From Methanolobus sp. (GTDB lineage: Archaea; Halobacteriota; Methanosarcinia; Methanosarcinales; Methanosarcinaceae): a stretch of DNA of 64,000 nt. Position 1 is the first letter of the stretch. Every line of letters starts with the position of its first letter. Below the pieces are notes generated by a model, which searched no databases, had not been told where the DNA came from, and worked only from the letters and a program-made list of their open reading frames with translations. Positions 45,041-54,727 of the stretch are shown in pieces. The DNA lies in contig NZ_JADQBZ010000002.1 of assembly GCF_016278365.1 (NCBI RefSeq), positions 341,892 through 405,891 of the forward strand, in the 5' to 3' direction. The position numbers and the translations under genes were made by a program.

Positions 45041-47320
45041 TTGGCAAGCTTTAAACTTGAAAACATGCCGGAATATATTAAACATCCCCTGATAAGGCCT
45101 AATGCTGTAGAGCAGCGCCTCTATCAGCTTGACCTCGCTGGAAAATCACTACGCGCACCCACACTGGTCGTGCTCCCTACGGGACTTGGCAAGACAATAA
45201 TAGCTCTTCTGGTCATCGCCTCACGCCTGGAAAAGGCGGGAGGGAAGGTGCTATTACTCTCACCCACAAAGCCCCTTGTGGAGCAGCATGCATCTTTTTT
45301 GAAAAAAGTACTCCTGATACCGGAAGAAGAGATACTGGTATTCACAGGCAGCACAAGTCCCTCAAAGAGGACCGAGCTATGGGATAAAGGACGGGTTATT
45401 GTATCCACCCCCCAGGTCATCGAGAACGATGTACTGACAAAACGCATCAGCCTGGAAGATGTCACCCACATTACTTTTGACGAGGCCCACAGGGCAACAG
45501 GCAACTATGCCTATACATATATCGCCGAGAGGTACTTCCAGCTTGCCAGGGACCCACTCTGTCTGGGCATCACAGCAAGTCCCGGGAGTTCGGAGGAAAA
45601 GATAGCAGAGGTGTGCCAGGCCCTGCATATCGAGTCTGTTGCAGTGAAAACGGAATCTGACCGGGATGTGGCCCTTTACATTCACAAGAAGGAGATCGAG
45701 TGGAAACGTATTGAACTGCCCTCCGAGATGAAGGAGATCAGAGACCTGCTCAATAAAGTGCTTGAAGACAGGTACAAAAGAATGGGAGAAGCAGGATACC
45801 CCATAAACAACCAAAGATATGTCTCCAAGAAGGATCTCCTGGCGATACAGCAAAAGCTTCAGGGAGAATTAAGAGGTGCTCCGGACCCTTCGGCATACAC
45901 TGCCATATCCATAATGGCAGAGATCATGAAGATAGGCCACGCTGTAGAGATAACAGAGACGCAGGGACTTGGAGCACTGCGTATGTACATGGAAAGACTG
46001 GATAACGAAGCCTGCTCAAAGAACGGAAGCAAAGCTTCTAAACGGCTGGCTGAGGATCTTTATTTAAGGCAGGCGGTCAGCCGGCTTAAAGGCTGCGACT
46101 GCGAACATCCAAAGATGGAACATGTGAAGCGCATAGTAGGTGAGCAGCTTGAGAGCAATCCTGATTCAAGGGTCATTGTCTTTGCCAATTATCGGGACAC
46201 CGCAGAAATGATCACAACCGCCCTGTCTGAGACAGAACATATCAGGCCCATCAGGTTCGTGGGACAGGCCTCCAAATATAAGGACAAGGGACTTACCCAG
46301 AAGCAGCAGGTAGGGATAATTGAGAAGTTCAAGGCAGGGGAATATAATACGCTCATAGCCACATCAGTTGCCGAGGAGGGACTTGATATCCCGTCCACCG
46401 ACCTTGTGCTTTTCTACGAACCCATCCCTTCCGAGATCAGGAGCATCCAGAGAAAAGGCAGGACCGGAAGGAAACATGAGGGACGCGTTGTTGTGCTTAT
46501 CACCAAAGGCACAAGGGACGAAGGATACTACTGGAGCAGCCAGTCCAAGGAAAAAAAGATGCAAAGCAATATGTCGGAACTCCAGAATATGATGCCTGCC
46601 AGAAGGAGTGAAAACCTTATTGACACCATGACGTCCGCAGACCGGAAGGAACAGGTCACACTTTCAGATTTTGGAAAGGATACAGTGCAAGTGATCGTAG
46701 ACCAGCGCGAGGTAAAGAGTTCCGTGGCAAGGGAGCTGGAGAAAGCAGGAGTCGAAATAATGCTCCACACTCTCGAAGTCGGGGATTACATATTAAGTGA
46801 CCGCATAGCTGTGGAAAGGAAAAGCTGCGAGGACTTTACGGGCTCGCTTATTGAGCACAAGCTCTTCGAGCAGATATCAAATCTTGCCAGAACCTATGAG
46901 AAGCCGGTACTCATCATAGAAGGGGAAAGCCTGTTCAACACCAGAAACCTCAATCCCAATGCTATCCATGGTGCCCTCTCCTCCATAGCACTTGACTTCG
47001 GGGTTGCGGTATTCTACACAAGGGATGCACAGGACACAGCAGGTCTGCTAAAACAAATAGCTAAGAGAGAGCAGGTCGACGAGAAAAGAGACATATCCCT
47101 CCACGGTAAGAAGTCATCCATGATGCTTCCCGAGCAGCAGGAATACATAATATCGTCAATATCCGATATCGGCCCAAAGGCTGCCAAGAGCCTGCTCATG
47201 CATTTTGGTTCCGTGGAGAATGTAATCAGGGCAGATTATGCAGAGCTCCTGGAAGTGAAGAACATAGGGCCAAAGACCGCCAGTAAGATCAGGGAAATCG
47301 TTTCCAGCGCGTATAAGTGA
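45041..47320 (+). CDS. hef: Hef helicase/nuclease (FANCM-XPF type)
   Basis: 759 residues. The SF2 helicase (~20-510) has the Q/motif I zone LPTGLGKT, motif II FDEAHR, motif III-type TASPGS and motif VI QRKGRTGR. The ERCC4 nuclease follows with VERKSCEDF (~590) and DQREVKSS. Two C-terminal helix-hairpin-helix motifs (DIGPKAAKSLL; NIGPKTASKI) end the protein. Hef processes stalled forks. TTG 45041 is the upstream start; ATG 45065 (MPEYIKHPLIRP) is a good alternative. Confidence 0.95.
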   Translation: MASFKLENMPEYIKHPLIRPNAVEQRLYQLDLAGKSLRAPTLVVLPTGLGKTIIALLVIASRLEKAGGKVLLLSPTKPLVEQHASFLKKVLLIPEEEILVFTGSTSPSKRTELWDKGRVIVSTPQVIENDVLTKRISLEDVTHITFDEAHRATGNYAYTYIAERYFQLARDPLCLGITASPGSSEEKIAEVCQALHIESVAVKTESDRDVALYIHKKEIEWKRIELPSEMKEIRDLLNKVLEDRYKRMGEAGYPINNQRYVSKKDLLAIQQKLQGELRGAPDPSAYTAISIMAEIMKIGHAVEITETQGLGALRMYMERLDNEACSKNGSKASKRLAEDLYLRQAVSRLKGCDCEHPKMEHVKRIVGEQLESNPDSRVIVFANYRDTAEMITTALSETEHIRPIRFVGQASKYKDKGLTQKQQVGIIEKFKAGEYNTLIATSVAEEGLDIPSTDLVLFYEPIPSEIRSIQRKGRTGRKHEGRVVVLITKGTRDEGYYWSSQSKEKKMQSNMSELQNMMPARRSENLIDTMTSADRKEQVTLSDFGKDTVQVIVDQREVKSSVARELEKAGVEIMLHTLEVGDYILSDRIAVERKSCEDFTGSLIEHKLFEQISNLARTYEKPVLIIEGESLFNTRNLNPNAIHGALSSIALDFGVAVFYTRDAQDTAGLLKQIAKREQVDEKRDISLHGKKSSMMLPEQQEYIISSISDIGPKAAKSLLMHFGSVENVIRADYAELLEVKNIGPKTASKIREIVSSAYK

Positions 47321-47338
47321 AATGTTGGGATCCAAACA

Positions 47339-47360
47339 GGCAGCACCTAGAAGTGCTGCC
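47339..47360. terminator. Hairpin between convergent hef and zinc-ribbon genes
   Basis: GGCAGCAC (47339-47346) and GTGCTGCC (47353-47360) form a perfect 8-bp stem with a CTAGAA loop. It lies between two converging genes and could serve both. Confidence 0.5.
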
Positions 47361-47380
47361 CGGAAAGCTTTCCCATAAGG

Positions 47381-47860
47381 TCAGAATGTTCGTTTCATTT
47401 TCTTGACTATGGAAATACTGTGCTCGATAATATCCAGTGAATCAGAGATTCTTCGGTTATCATTCTCATCCTGCATGGAACGCGCGAGAGAGATCATCTT
47501 TTCCATCAATAAGGATTCAAGCTCAGTCTTCAATCCCTCCGTAGATACAGAAATGTCCTTTGAGACTGTTGCCGCAGATATGGACTCTTCCGTTATTTCC
47601 GGAATCTGAGTGGCATGAGGAACTATATGCTCGGTTACTGGAGTACCACCTGATTTGATAGCAGGGGCCGCTTCCGAGGAAGCCCTGGGCTGGAGCCTTG
47701 TGCGCGGGTCTTCCGTTTCCTTACATACAGGACAACGGACATCCCCCTTATACCTGAACATGGGTGCTCCGCATGAATCACAATGCTGTGCAAGCATTGT
47801 ACCGCCGATTTCCAACATTTTCGATATTAGCTGTATTTTTTCATCATCATTGTCAACCAT
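47381..47860 (-). CDS. Autoantigen p27-like zinc-ribbon protein
   Basis: 159 residues. The N-terminal Sjogren/scleroderma autoantigen 1-type domain reads KMLEIGGTMLAQHCDSCGAPMF, with the second cysteine pair in RCPVCKETE (~40-48). A Pro/Ser/Thr linker and a C-terminal helix follow (LESLLMEKMISLARSMQ). The archaeal role is unknown; a nucleic-acid or chromosome-associated function is only a guess. Confidence 0.8.
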   Translation of the reverse strand: MVDNDDEKIQLISKMLEIGGTMLAQHCDSCGAPMFRYKGDVRCPVCKETEDPRTRLQPRASSEAAPAIKSGGTPVTEHIVPHATQIPEITEESISAATVSKDISVSTEGLKTELESLLMEKMISLARSMQDENDNRRISDSLDIIEHSISIVKKMKRTF

Positions 47861-47981
47861 TCAATTTGCTCCTTGATTTACGCAATCTATATACCAATGA
47901 AAGTCTTTTTATACAATATAACTATTTAGAAGTAACTTAAGTAACACTTATTTTGATTCTTAGATTATCAAGGTGATCCAC

Positions 47982-48248
47982 ATGTCAGATTTTGAACAAG
48001 TCATTCAGGAATGCAAGCAGAAATTGGAATACATAGCCAATGATAATTCCGTTCCTAGAAACATCAGACGTTCTGCAAATGAAGTTCTGGAAACATTAAG
48101 CAAGGGGAAGGAACCTTTATTCCTGAGAACCTCATCAAGCATATCCATACTTGAGGACATAAGCAACGACCCGAATATCCCAGTCCACACTAGGACCCTT
48201 ATATGGGATGTAGCCAGCCAGCTTGAAACTATCCCTGTAGATGAATAA
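47982..48248 (+). CDS. UPF0147 family protein
   Basis: 88 residues from ATG 47982, with GGTGA 5 bases upstream. All-helical; [17 protein letters not shown] and [20 protein letters not shown] are the signature stretches of this archaea-specific family of unknown function. Confidence 0.9.
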   Translation: MSDFEQVIQECKQKLEYIANDNSVPRNIRRSANEVLETLSKGKEPLFLRTSSSISILEDISNDPNIPVHTRTLIWDVASQLETIPVDE

Positions 48249-48377
48249 GGGATAGATAATTTCTTTTTCTAGCCAGATGTTCTAAAGAAAGCTCGTGCAG
48301 AGCCGGATATTTTTTCACGGGAGATTATCTTCTGCAAAAATGTATATACTAAGCAGCCGATGGGACATGGGGTTTAC

Positions 48378-49013
48378 ATGATCAGCAAGATATCTGACAT
48401 GATCAGAGAGAGTTTTGAGAATAAGGATGTTGCACGTGAAAAGAGTTTAATTATATCAAGGGATGTTGTGCGCAACTGCAGGACAGCCATGTTCAGCATT
48501 CATAGAAGGGATCTTGAGAAAGCATCCGAACTGCTTGAGATTTCCAGGCAGATGTTAGAAGATATAGATTCGCTGCTTGGGGAACATCCGGATATTTACC
48601 ATGCAGGATTTGTAGAGCATGCCCAGCAGGAATATATTGAAGGTTACGTACTCTTTGCCTTGGTGAAGGACAAAGGAGATACTGCCAGCATTGCCGGACC
48701 TGAGGAACTTAGTGTCAGTTATGCAGCATACCTTAATGGCCTTGCTGATGTGGTAGGTGAGCTAAGGAGACATATACTTGACATTATAAGAAATGACGTA
48801 CCTTCAGAAGGGGAAAAATACCTTGAGGTCATGGAAGAAATATACGCATGCCTTATGATGTTCGATTTTCCGGATGCAATGACGCACGGACTCAGACATA
48901 AAACAGATACCGCTCGTGCACTGATAGAAAGGACACGAGGCGATCTTACAACAGCCATCGGGCAACAGAAGCTGGAAAGCTCGATGCGGGAATTTAAGGC
49001 AATTATAGATTGA
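48378..49013 (+). CDS. Translin-family protein
   Basis: 211 residues from ATG 48378 (GGGG 5 bases upstream; an earlier in-frame ATG at 48360 is less likely). It is all alpha-helical, with VARKSLI-like EKSLIISRDVVRNCRTAM, FVEHAQQEYIEGYVL and GLRHKTDTARALIERTRGDLT. Archaeal translins resemble the eukaryotic translin/TRAX RNA- and DNA-binding proteins and may act as nucleases. It lies directly before sepS, with the same direction. Confidence 0.85.
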   Translation: MISKISDMIRESFENKDVAREKSLIISRDVVRNCRTAMFSIHRRDLEKASELLEISRQMLEDIDSLLGEHPDIYHAGFVEHAQQEYIEGYVLFALVKDKGDTASIAGPEELSVSYAAYLNGLADVVGELRRHILDIIRNDVPSEGEKYLEVMEEIYACLMMFDFPDAMTHGLRHKTDTARALIERTRGDLTTAIGQQKLESSMREFKAIID

Positions 49014-49057
49014 TCATAGTCATTCGGATTTATTAAATCAGTTATATGAGGATTATT

Positions 49058-50677
49058 ATGAGATTCAACCCTGATGAAATCAAGGAATGGGCCGGCAAGG
49101 ATTTTGATGCGGCATGGACAGAAGGAAAACAATTCATAAAAAAATCAGGACTTAACGAACAATATCCGCACCTTTCCCTGAGATACGGCAAACCTCATCC
49201 GATATACGAAACCATCTCCAGGCTTCGGGAAGCTTATATGCGCATGGGTTTTGAGGAGATGATGAATCCCCTCATAGTGGATGAAAAGGAAGTCCACAAG
49301 CAGTTCGGCCACGAAGCACTTGCAGTTCTTGACAGATGTTTCTATCTGGCAGGCCTGCCACGCCCGAATGTAGGCATCTCCGATGAGCGCATCGGGTCAA
49401 TAAGGTCGATACTCGGAGATATTGATGATGAAGCTATTGAGACTATCAGGAAGATATTCCATTCATATAAGAAAGGAGAGGTAGAGGGAGATGACCTCGT
49501 GCCGGAGATATCCGCAGCCATAAACGTCTCAGATTCACTTATAGTTGAGATGATAGACCGGGTATTCCCGGAATTTAAGGAGCTTGTGCCCCAATCCTCA
49601 AGAAAGACACTCCGCAGCCACATGACATCCGGCTGGTTTATCAGTCTTTCATCTCTTGCAGAGCGTGCCAACCCTCCATTCCATTTATTTTCAATTGACC
49701 GCTGCTTCAGGAGAGAGCAGGATGAAGATGCTGCACGGCTCATGACATACTATTCAGCATCCTGCGTCATAGCAGATGAAAACGTAACTATTGACCATGG
49801 AAAAGCGGTTGCCCAGGGTCTGCTATCCCAGTTCGGGTTTGAGAAGTTCATGTTCAGGCCCGACGAAAAGCGCAGCAAGTACTATTCTCCGGACACACAG
49901 ATAGAAGTGTTTGCATATCACCCCAAACTTGTAGGATCAAAGACGAAGTACTCAGACGGCTGGGTAGAAGTTGCAACCTTTGGCATATATTCACCTACAG
50001 CCCTTTCCCAGTATAACATACCCTATCCTGTGATGAATCTTGGTCTTGGAGTAGAAAGGCTTGCAATGATACTCTACAATGCAACCGATGTTAGAGAACT
50101 TGCATTCCCGCAGATTGCCCAGTACGCAGAATGGGCAATGAAAGATGATGAGATTGCAAAGATGATATATGTGGAAAACGTGCCTGAGACACAGCAAGGA
50201 AAAGATATAGCCAGTTCCATAGTTGCAGTATGCGAAGCTCATGGCTCCACACCCAGTCCCTGTGAGTTTCCAGCCTGGGAAGGCGAGATATCCGGGAAGC
50301 ATGTAAAGGTTGCTGTTGTGGAACCCGAGAGCGATACAAAGCTCTGCGGCCCCGCGGTGTTCAACGAAGTGGTAGTGTTCAAGAACGACATCCTCGGAGT
50401 GCCTGACAACAAAAAATGGAAAGAAGCGCTTGAGAACCATTCTGCAAGGACAGGAGTAAGGTTCCTTGATGCCTTTGCGGCACAGGCTGCATGGGATATT
50501 GAGAATGCTATCTCCAACGGAGAGACAAAGGTCGAAACACGAGTCAGGATAGTGAAGGTTCCTTCAGAGATCAACATATGCCTTGAACCGATAGCAAATT
50601 ATTACATCACAAGCAACAACAAAAAAATAGACATCCGCGGGCCGATATTTACAACTGTGAGGACGCAGATTGGATGA
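49058..50677 (+). CDS. sepS: O-phosphoseryl-tRNA(Cys) synthetase
   Basis: 539 residues. MRFNPDEIKEWAGKDFDAAW start, class II core with SHMTSGWF-like RSHMTSGWFISL, FSIDRCFRREQDEDAARLM (motif 2) and NLGLGVERLAM (motif 3). It charges tRNA(Cys) with O-phosphoserine for later conversion to Cys by SepCysS, a route mainly of methanogens. ATG 49058 has GAGG 6 bases before it; a first ATG at 49046 is less likely. The end overlaps nfi by 8 bases. Confidence 0.96.
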   Translation: MRFNPDEIKEWAGKDFDAAWTEGKQFIKKSGLNEQYPHLSLRYGKPHPIYETISRLREAYMRMGFEEMMNPLIVDEKEVHKQFGHEALAVLDRCFYLAGLPRPNVGISDERIGSIRSILGDIDDEAIETIRKIFHSYKKGEVEGDDLVPEISAAINVSDSLIVEMIDRVFPEFKELVPQSSRKTLRSHMTSGWFISLSSLAERANPPFHLFSIDRCFRREQDEDAARLMTYYSASCVIADENVTIDHGKAVAQGLLSQFGFEKFMFRPDEKRSKYYSPDTQIEVFAYHPKLVGSKTKYSDGWVEVATFGIYSPTALSQYNIPYPVMNLGLGVERLAMILYNATDVRELAFPQIAQYAEWAMKDDEIAKMIYVENVPETQQGKDIASSIVAVCEAHGSTPSPCEFPAWEGEISGKHVKVAVVEPESDTKLCGPAVFNEVVVFKNDILGVPDNKKWKEALENHSARTGVRFLDAFAAQAAWDIENAISNGETKVETRVRIVKVPSEINICLEPIANYYITSNNKKIDIRGPIFTTVRTQIG

Positions 50678-51389
50678 AGGATATCTTCGCAAGTGGTTCG
50701 ATCCGCAGTCCCGAACACTGAAGGACCTCAGGGCCCTGCAGCATGAAGCAACCCTGATGCTAAATATGGAGGACGGCTTTGACCGGCTTGAATCGGTAGC
50801 TGGTATTGATTGCTCCTATCTTGACGATCGCATCATATGTGCTGTAGTGATGCTGGATTACAAGACCCTGGAGGTCATCGGGCGGGAACATGTTGTTCAG
50901 AAGGTGAGGCTGCCCTATATACCCACATATCTTTCCTTCCGCGAAGGATGTGCTATGGCCTCTGCCTTTGAGAAACTTGAGAGGAAGCCGGATATCCTCA
51001 TGATGGATTCATGTGGCATCAACCATCCGAGAAAGTCAGGAATGGCCTCTTATTTTGGAGCTGTGATGAATCATCCAACCATCGGAGTTTCTAAGAAGAT
51101 ACTTTGCGGTGAAGCTGAAATACCCGCACAGGTTGGAGAATACCACGAACTTGTGTATGAAGAAGAACAGATTGGATGGGTTCTAAAAACTAATAAAAGA
51201 AGTAATCCCATCATTGCATCTCCTGGGAATAAAGTATCTATGCGCTCCTGTCTTGAAATTGTAAGTCACTGCCTCAAAGGATATAAACTGCCGGAACCTA
51301 CAAGGCTTGCGCACCTGTACGCCGCCCAGCTACGGGAAGAACTTAAATCCGGAAAGGGGCACCAGACTACTTTTGATGAAGGTTATTAG
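50670..51389 (+). CDS. nfi: Endonuclease V
   Basis: 239 residues. Catalytic aspartate in VAGIDCSYLDDRIICAVVM (~40-58), then YIPTYLSFREG, MMDSCGINHPRKSGMASYFG and IGVSKKILCG; a C-terminal SMRSCLEIVSHCL. It cleaves near deaminated bases such as inosine in DNA (or RNA). It overlaps the sepS stop by 8 bases, an unusual operon pairing with a tRNA synthetase. Confidence 0.93.
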   Translation: MDEGYLRKWFDPQSRTLKDLRALQHEATLMLNMEDGFDRLESVAGIDCSYLDDRIICAVVMLDYKTLEVIGREHVVQKVRLPYIPTYLSFREGCAMASAFEKLERKPDILMMDSCGINHPRKSGMASYFGAVMNHPTIGVSKKILCGEAEIPAQVGEYHELVYEEEQIGWVLKTNKRSNPIIASPGNKVSMRSCLEIVSHCLKGYKLPEPTRLAHLYAAQLREELKSGKGHQTTFDEGY

Positions 51390-51540
51390 GGTCCTGTAGA
51401 AAAACTATCGAGATCAACATTAACCGGGCAAGGTGACCATATATGCAGGACGGCACCAAAAGAACCATGATCTCTGACTTCAGATTAACGGGCCAATCAG
51501 GGACAATATCTTTAATATCAATACGAATATGGATGAAATT

Positions 51541-52470
51541 ATGAAGATATGCTTTTTTGGAGTCGGAGGGGTTGGCGGGTATATAGGGACCATTGTAACT
51601 GAGAAATATAAAGACAAACACGAGATTTATTATATAGCGCGTGGTCAACATAAAGATACCATTTGCAAAAACGGACTGACCTTAAAAAAAGCAGGTGAGA
51701 ATAAGATAATCACTGCATCTCCTAAAAAGTGTACTGATACGGTTAATGATTTACCTGTTTGTGACATCGTCATTTTGTCAGTCAAAATTTACGATCTGGA
51801 AAATGCAATCAAAGAGATCTCAAAGATCACAAATGAAAGAACAATTATTCTCCCTTTGTTAAACGGTGTTGATATATACGACAGAATAAGAGAGCATTTG
51901 AAAACCGGAATTGTTTTGCCTTCGTGCGTATACGTAGGCACTCATATAGAAAACCCCGGCATTATTTACCAGAATGGCGGCAGCTGCAAAATATCAATAG
52001 GCGCCGATCCGGAAAGTCCTGATTTTGACCTGGAACCTTTATTTACAATATTCAAAGATGCCAGAATTGACTTTGAGTTAGAGGAAAATGTCAACATATC
52101 TATCTGGTCAAAATACATGTTCATAGCTGCTTATGGATTAGTAACTGCAGCATTCGACAGTACATTAGGTGAAGTTTTAGGAAATTCGGAACAGAGCCAG
52201 ATTATAAAATCTATTATGAATGAAATTGAAACAATCTCCAGAAAACTACATGTGGCACTGGATGATGATATTGTAGAAAAGTCATATCTTAAAGCAATGC
52301 TTTTTCCCTATGATACTAAAACATCATTTCAGAGGGATGTTGAATCAAAAGGGAGAACCAATGAAGGAGATCTATTTGGCGGAACAGTGATACGTTATGG
52401 GAATGCCCTAGGAGTGCAGACGCCAACCACAAAAATAATTTACGAAAGACTGCTAAATAAATTTCAGTAA
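51541..52470 (+). CDS. panE: 2-dehydropantoate 2-reductase (ketopantoate reductase family)
   Basis: 309 residues from ATG 51541, GGATG 5 bases upstream. The Rossmann motif is ICFFGVGGVGGYIGTIV; AREQ-like ARGQHKDTICKNGL, and LPLLNGVDIYDRI, then the C-terminal helical domain with SMLQDVE-like TSFQRDVESKGRTNEGDLFGG (long, ~275-295). It reduces ketopantoate with NADPH for CoA synthesis. Family members may act on other 2-keto acids. It looks AT-richer than its neighbours. Standing alone, it cannot be tied to a CoA operon. Confidence 0.85.
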   Translation: MKICFFGVGGVGGYIGTIVTEKYKDKHEIYYIARGQHKDTICKNGLTLKKAGENKIITASPKKCTDTVNDLPVCDIVILSVKIYDLENAIKEISKITNERTIILPLLNGVDIYDRIREHLKTGIVLPSCVYVGTHIENPGIIYQNGGSCKISIGADPESPDFDLEPLFTIFKDARIDFELEENVNISIWSKYMFIAAYGLVTAAFDSTLGEVLGNSEQSQIIKSIMNEIETISRKLHVALDDDIVEKSYLKAMLFPYDTKTSFQRDVESKGRTNEGDLFGGTVIRYGNALGVQTPTTKIIYERLLNKFQ

Positions 52471-52626
52471 TTTCTAATATATCAAGCTATCTTTTTTGAG
52501 TTACAGAGATTTCTCAGAATCTACATCATTCGGGCAAAACCGAGGATTTCTACATAGCGGTTATTAAGAATGCTTAAAATAAAGAGAACTAAAGCAGGCC
52601 AAGAACCCGCTTATGAAGTTAAGGAT

Positions 52627-53019
52627 TTACTGTGCATTGTAAAGTGGTATTTCCTCTGCGTCCACTTTTGAGACTGCACCGATGCGATTGCTCAGAACTT
52701 TACGCACACGTGCAATACACCTTGGATCAAGCTGCAACCGGAGGGTTGTCATTTCACGTTCCTCGTGGTACATCTCCCCGCTTTGCAGGACACGGAAGGT
52801 ACTCATCTGGGTTTTGAGCAACTTTGCAACTATGCCGGTGTTGCCTCCTGTAAGATCATCGGGACAGGTACGTGTAAGGAAAATGAAATCCCCGGGTTTG
52901 AGGTCCATCGCCGCAAAGAAATTGTGAGGGCTCCTTATCTCGATCGTAAGGAGTTTGTTCTGCTTGAGTTCAGATATCACATGCTCGGACATCCCGGTTA
53001 ATACTACGTATTCGGACAT
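52627..53019 (-). CDS. DUF473 family protein
   Basis: 130 residues from ATG 53019, with GGGTGA just upstream. YVVLTGMSEHVISELKQ, LKPGDFIFLTRTCPDDLTGG and LDPRCIARVRKVL fit this archaea-only family of unknown function, which has a small beta-barrel (ASCH/PUA-like) character. Its start overlaps the end of the PAC2 gene region (GGGTGA is the last codon plus stop), so the two are coupled. Confidence 0.8.
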   Translation of the reverse strand: MSEYVVLTGMSEHVISELKQNKLLTIEIRSPHNFFAAMDLKPGDFIFLTRTCPDDLTGGNTGIVAKLLKTQMSTFRVLQSGEMYHEEREMTTLRLQLDPRCIARVRKVLSNRIGAVSKVDAEEIPLYNAQ

Positions 53020-53023
53020 TTTA

Positions 53024-53770
53024 TCACCCATACATCGGGAACTCTTTTCTTGGAACTGCTGGCTGTTCGCTTGTCCTTACATCCTCAGCAAGCCTCTGCA
53101 TTTCAATCTCTATCTTCTCGGCCTGCTCTATAAGACTTTCAGTATTTACATTGAGATCATAGAGAAGGTTGAGAACACCAATAACAACAGCAGCTGCCCG
53201 TGGATCAGGGTTCTGGCTTCTTGTGGAACCCAGTAGGCTTATTGCAGGCATGTGCCTTACAAGGCATTCGGACATAATGCTTCCGGATATGCCGGAGATC
53301 GTACCCATCTGGAAGAGTTCTACCTTTTCCTTGATCCGTTCAAGCATCTCGGTGGTTGTCGCAGCACCAAATACCTTATGCTCTTCGCTCATTGTTGCAA
53401 TCCCTGCAAGTGAGACGATTTCCTTCACCTTGACGGAATGGGCCCACTCCAGAATTGCCTTGCTTATATCATAGGTCACAACCGGATTCACCGGAATGTC
53501 AGAAACTATCATCAGAATATTGTGTTCCTGGCTTTCGTATATCCTCACAGCCATATTGATGAGACCTTCATACAGCACAGCTATAGGTGGAAAATGTTTC
53601 GAATCGATAGAGCCGATATACTCCATTTTCAACTCATCTATTATCTGCTGGCTGGCAATATTGCCTACAAGCCCTATCCCCGGAAAGCCCTCTATCAGGA
53701 CAGGATTGACAGACTTGACCTCATTTGTAATAATCTTCACATTACTATCTTCGTAATCAGTCTCAGACAA
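53024..53770 (-). CDS. PAC2-family proteasome assembly chaperone-like protein
   Basis: 248 residues with a TTG start after GGTGA. PVLIEGFPGIGLVGNIA (~22-38), AVRIYESQEHNILMI, VSLAGIATMSEEHKVFGAATT and SECLVRHMPAISLLG match archaeal PbaA/PbaB-like chaperones that help assemble proteasome or related rings. The last residues and stop supply the ribosome-binding site for the DUF473 gene. Confidence 0.85.
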   Translation of the reverse strand: MSETDYEDSNVKIITNEVKSVNPVLIEGFPGIGLVGNIASQQIIDELKMEYIGSIDSKHFPPIAVLYEGLINMAVRIYESQEHNILMIVSDIPVNPVVTYDISKAILEWAHSVKVKEIVSLAGIATMSEEHKVFGAATTTEMLERIKEKVELFQMGTISGISGSIMSECLVRHMPAISLLGSTRSQNPDPRAAAVVIGVLNLLYDLNVNTESLIEQAEKIEIEMQRLAEDVRTSEQPAVPRKEFPMYG

Positions 53771-53908
53771 AAAATCACCTTTTGGTTAGCACTAAGTTAC
53801 TCCCTGATGATGATATAGAGCTAACACTAGATAAGAGCATCGTTTATCCGAAAAAATTAAGTATCTTGCGATAAGCGAAGGTGTAGTATTTCAGAATAAG
53901 GTGAACAC

Positions 53909-54496
53909 ATGGAAAAACCAGTAACATATTTTGATGAAGTAGGTCCAAAGAACACAGAGGAAGTGCTTCGATCTGCAGCCAGAAGAGCAGGAGAATTGGG
54001 AATAGAGCATATTGTCGTCGCAAGCACAACCGGTGAGACGGCCATCAGGACCGCCGAAGCTTTTAAAGATCAGAATGTAAAGATAATTGCTATATCTCAC
54101 CAGTACGGACTCAAGGAAAGTGGCAAATGGGAAGCCGATGAGAAAAATCTCAAGAGACTTAGTGAGATGGGAGTTATCATGACCACCCAATCCCACATGT
54201 TCTCCGGCGTTGAGCGTGCCATCTCCAAGCGCCTTGGGGGTGCCAGCAGAGGAGATGTGATATCAGATACACTGCGTGCGGTGTTCGGAAAAGGGTTCAA
54301 GGTTGCCATAGAATGTGCAATGATGGCAGCAGATTCCGGACATATACCTGTTTCAAAGGACACAGAGATAATAGCGATTGGCGGGACACGACAAGGCGCC
54401 GATGTGGCGCTGGTATTACGGCCTGCACATTCCTTTGATTTCTTCAGCCTCCAGGTAAGGGAAATCATAGCCATGCCCAGGGCAAAAGAAGACTAA
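53909..54496 (+). CDS. Pyruvate-kinase-C-terminal-like domain protein (COG1751)
   Basis: 195 residues: it resembles the alpha/beta domain of pyruvate kinase, IEHIVVASTTGETAIRTAEAF at ~33-53 and VKIIAISHQYGL, without the catalytic barrel. EIIAIGGTRQGADVALVLRPAHSFDFF near the end is strongly conserved in archaeal members. Function unknown. GGTGA 4 bases before the ATG. Confidence 0.85.
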   Translation: MEKPVTYFDEVGPKNTEEVLRSAARRAGELGIEHIVVASTTGETAIRTAEAFKDQNVKIIAISHQYGLKESGKWEADEKNLKRLSEMGVIMTTQSHMFSGVERAISKRLGGASRGDVISDTLRAVFGKGFKVAIECAMMAADSGHIPVSKDTEIIAIGGTRQGADVALVLRPAHSFDFFSLQVREIIAMPRAKED

Positions 54497-54505
54497 TATC
54501 ATATA

Positions 54506-54694
54506 TTATTCATTTATTTTTTTCTGCATTTCATCGTCTTCAGGAAAATCCAATCCAGTGTCATCTTTCTTCGATAAATCTGTTTTTGAGCTTTTGGAGT
54601 TGAAGCCGATTGCAGACTTGAGTACGTAAGCGGTTACCACTACGAATAAGACAAATACCACAAGGGCGATAGCAAAAACTATCAGTGGATCCAT
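54506..54694 (-). CDS. Small single-helix membrane protein
   Basis: 62 residues: one N-terminal membrane helix (~4-27, IVFAIALVVFVLFVVVTAYV), then a basic to acidic tail (KTDLSKKDDTGLDFPEDDE). It starts 33 bases after the mtd stop on the same strand. No good Shine-Dalgarno motif. Function unknown, possibly co-expressed with mtd. Confidence 0.55.
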   Translation of the reverse strand: MDPLIVFAIALVVFVLFVVVTAYVLKSAIGFNSKSSKTDLSKKDDTGLDFPEDDEMQKKINE

Positions 54695-54727
54695 AAAAAT
54701 TAGAAAAAGAGTACCCAGAAGGGTACT

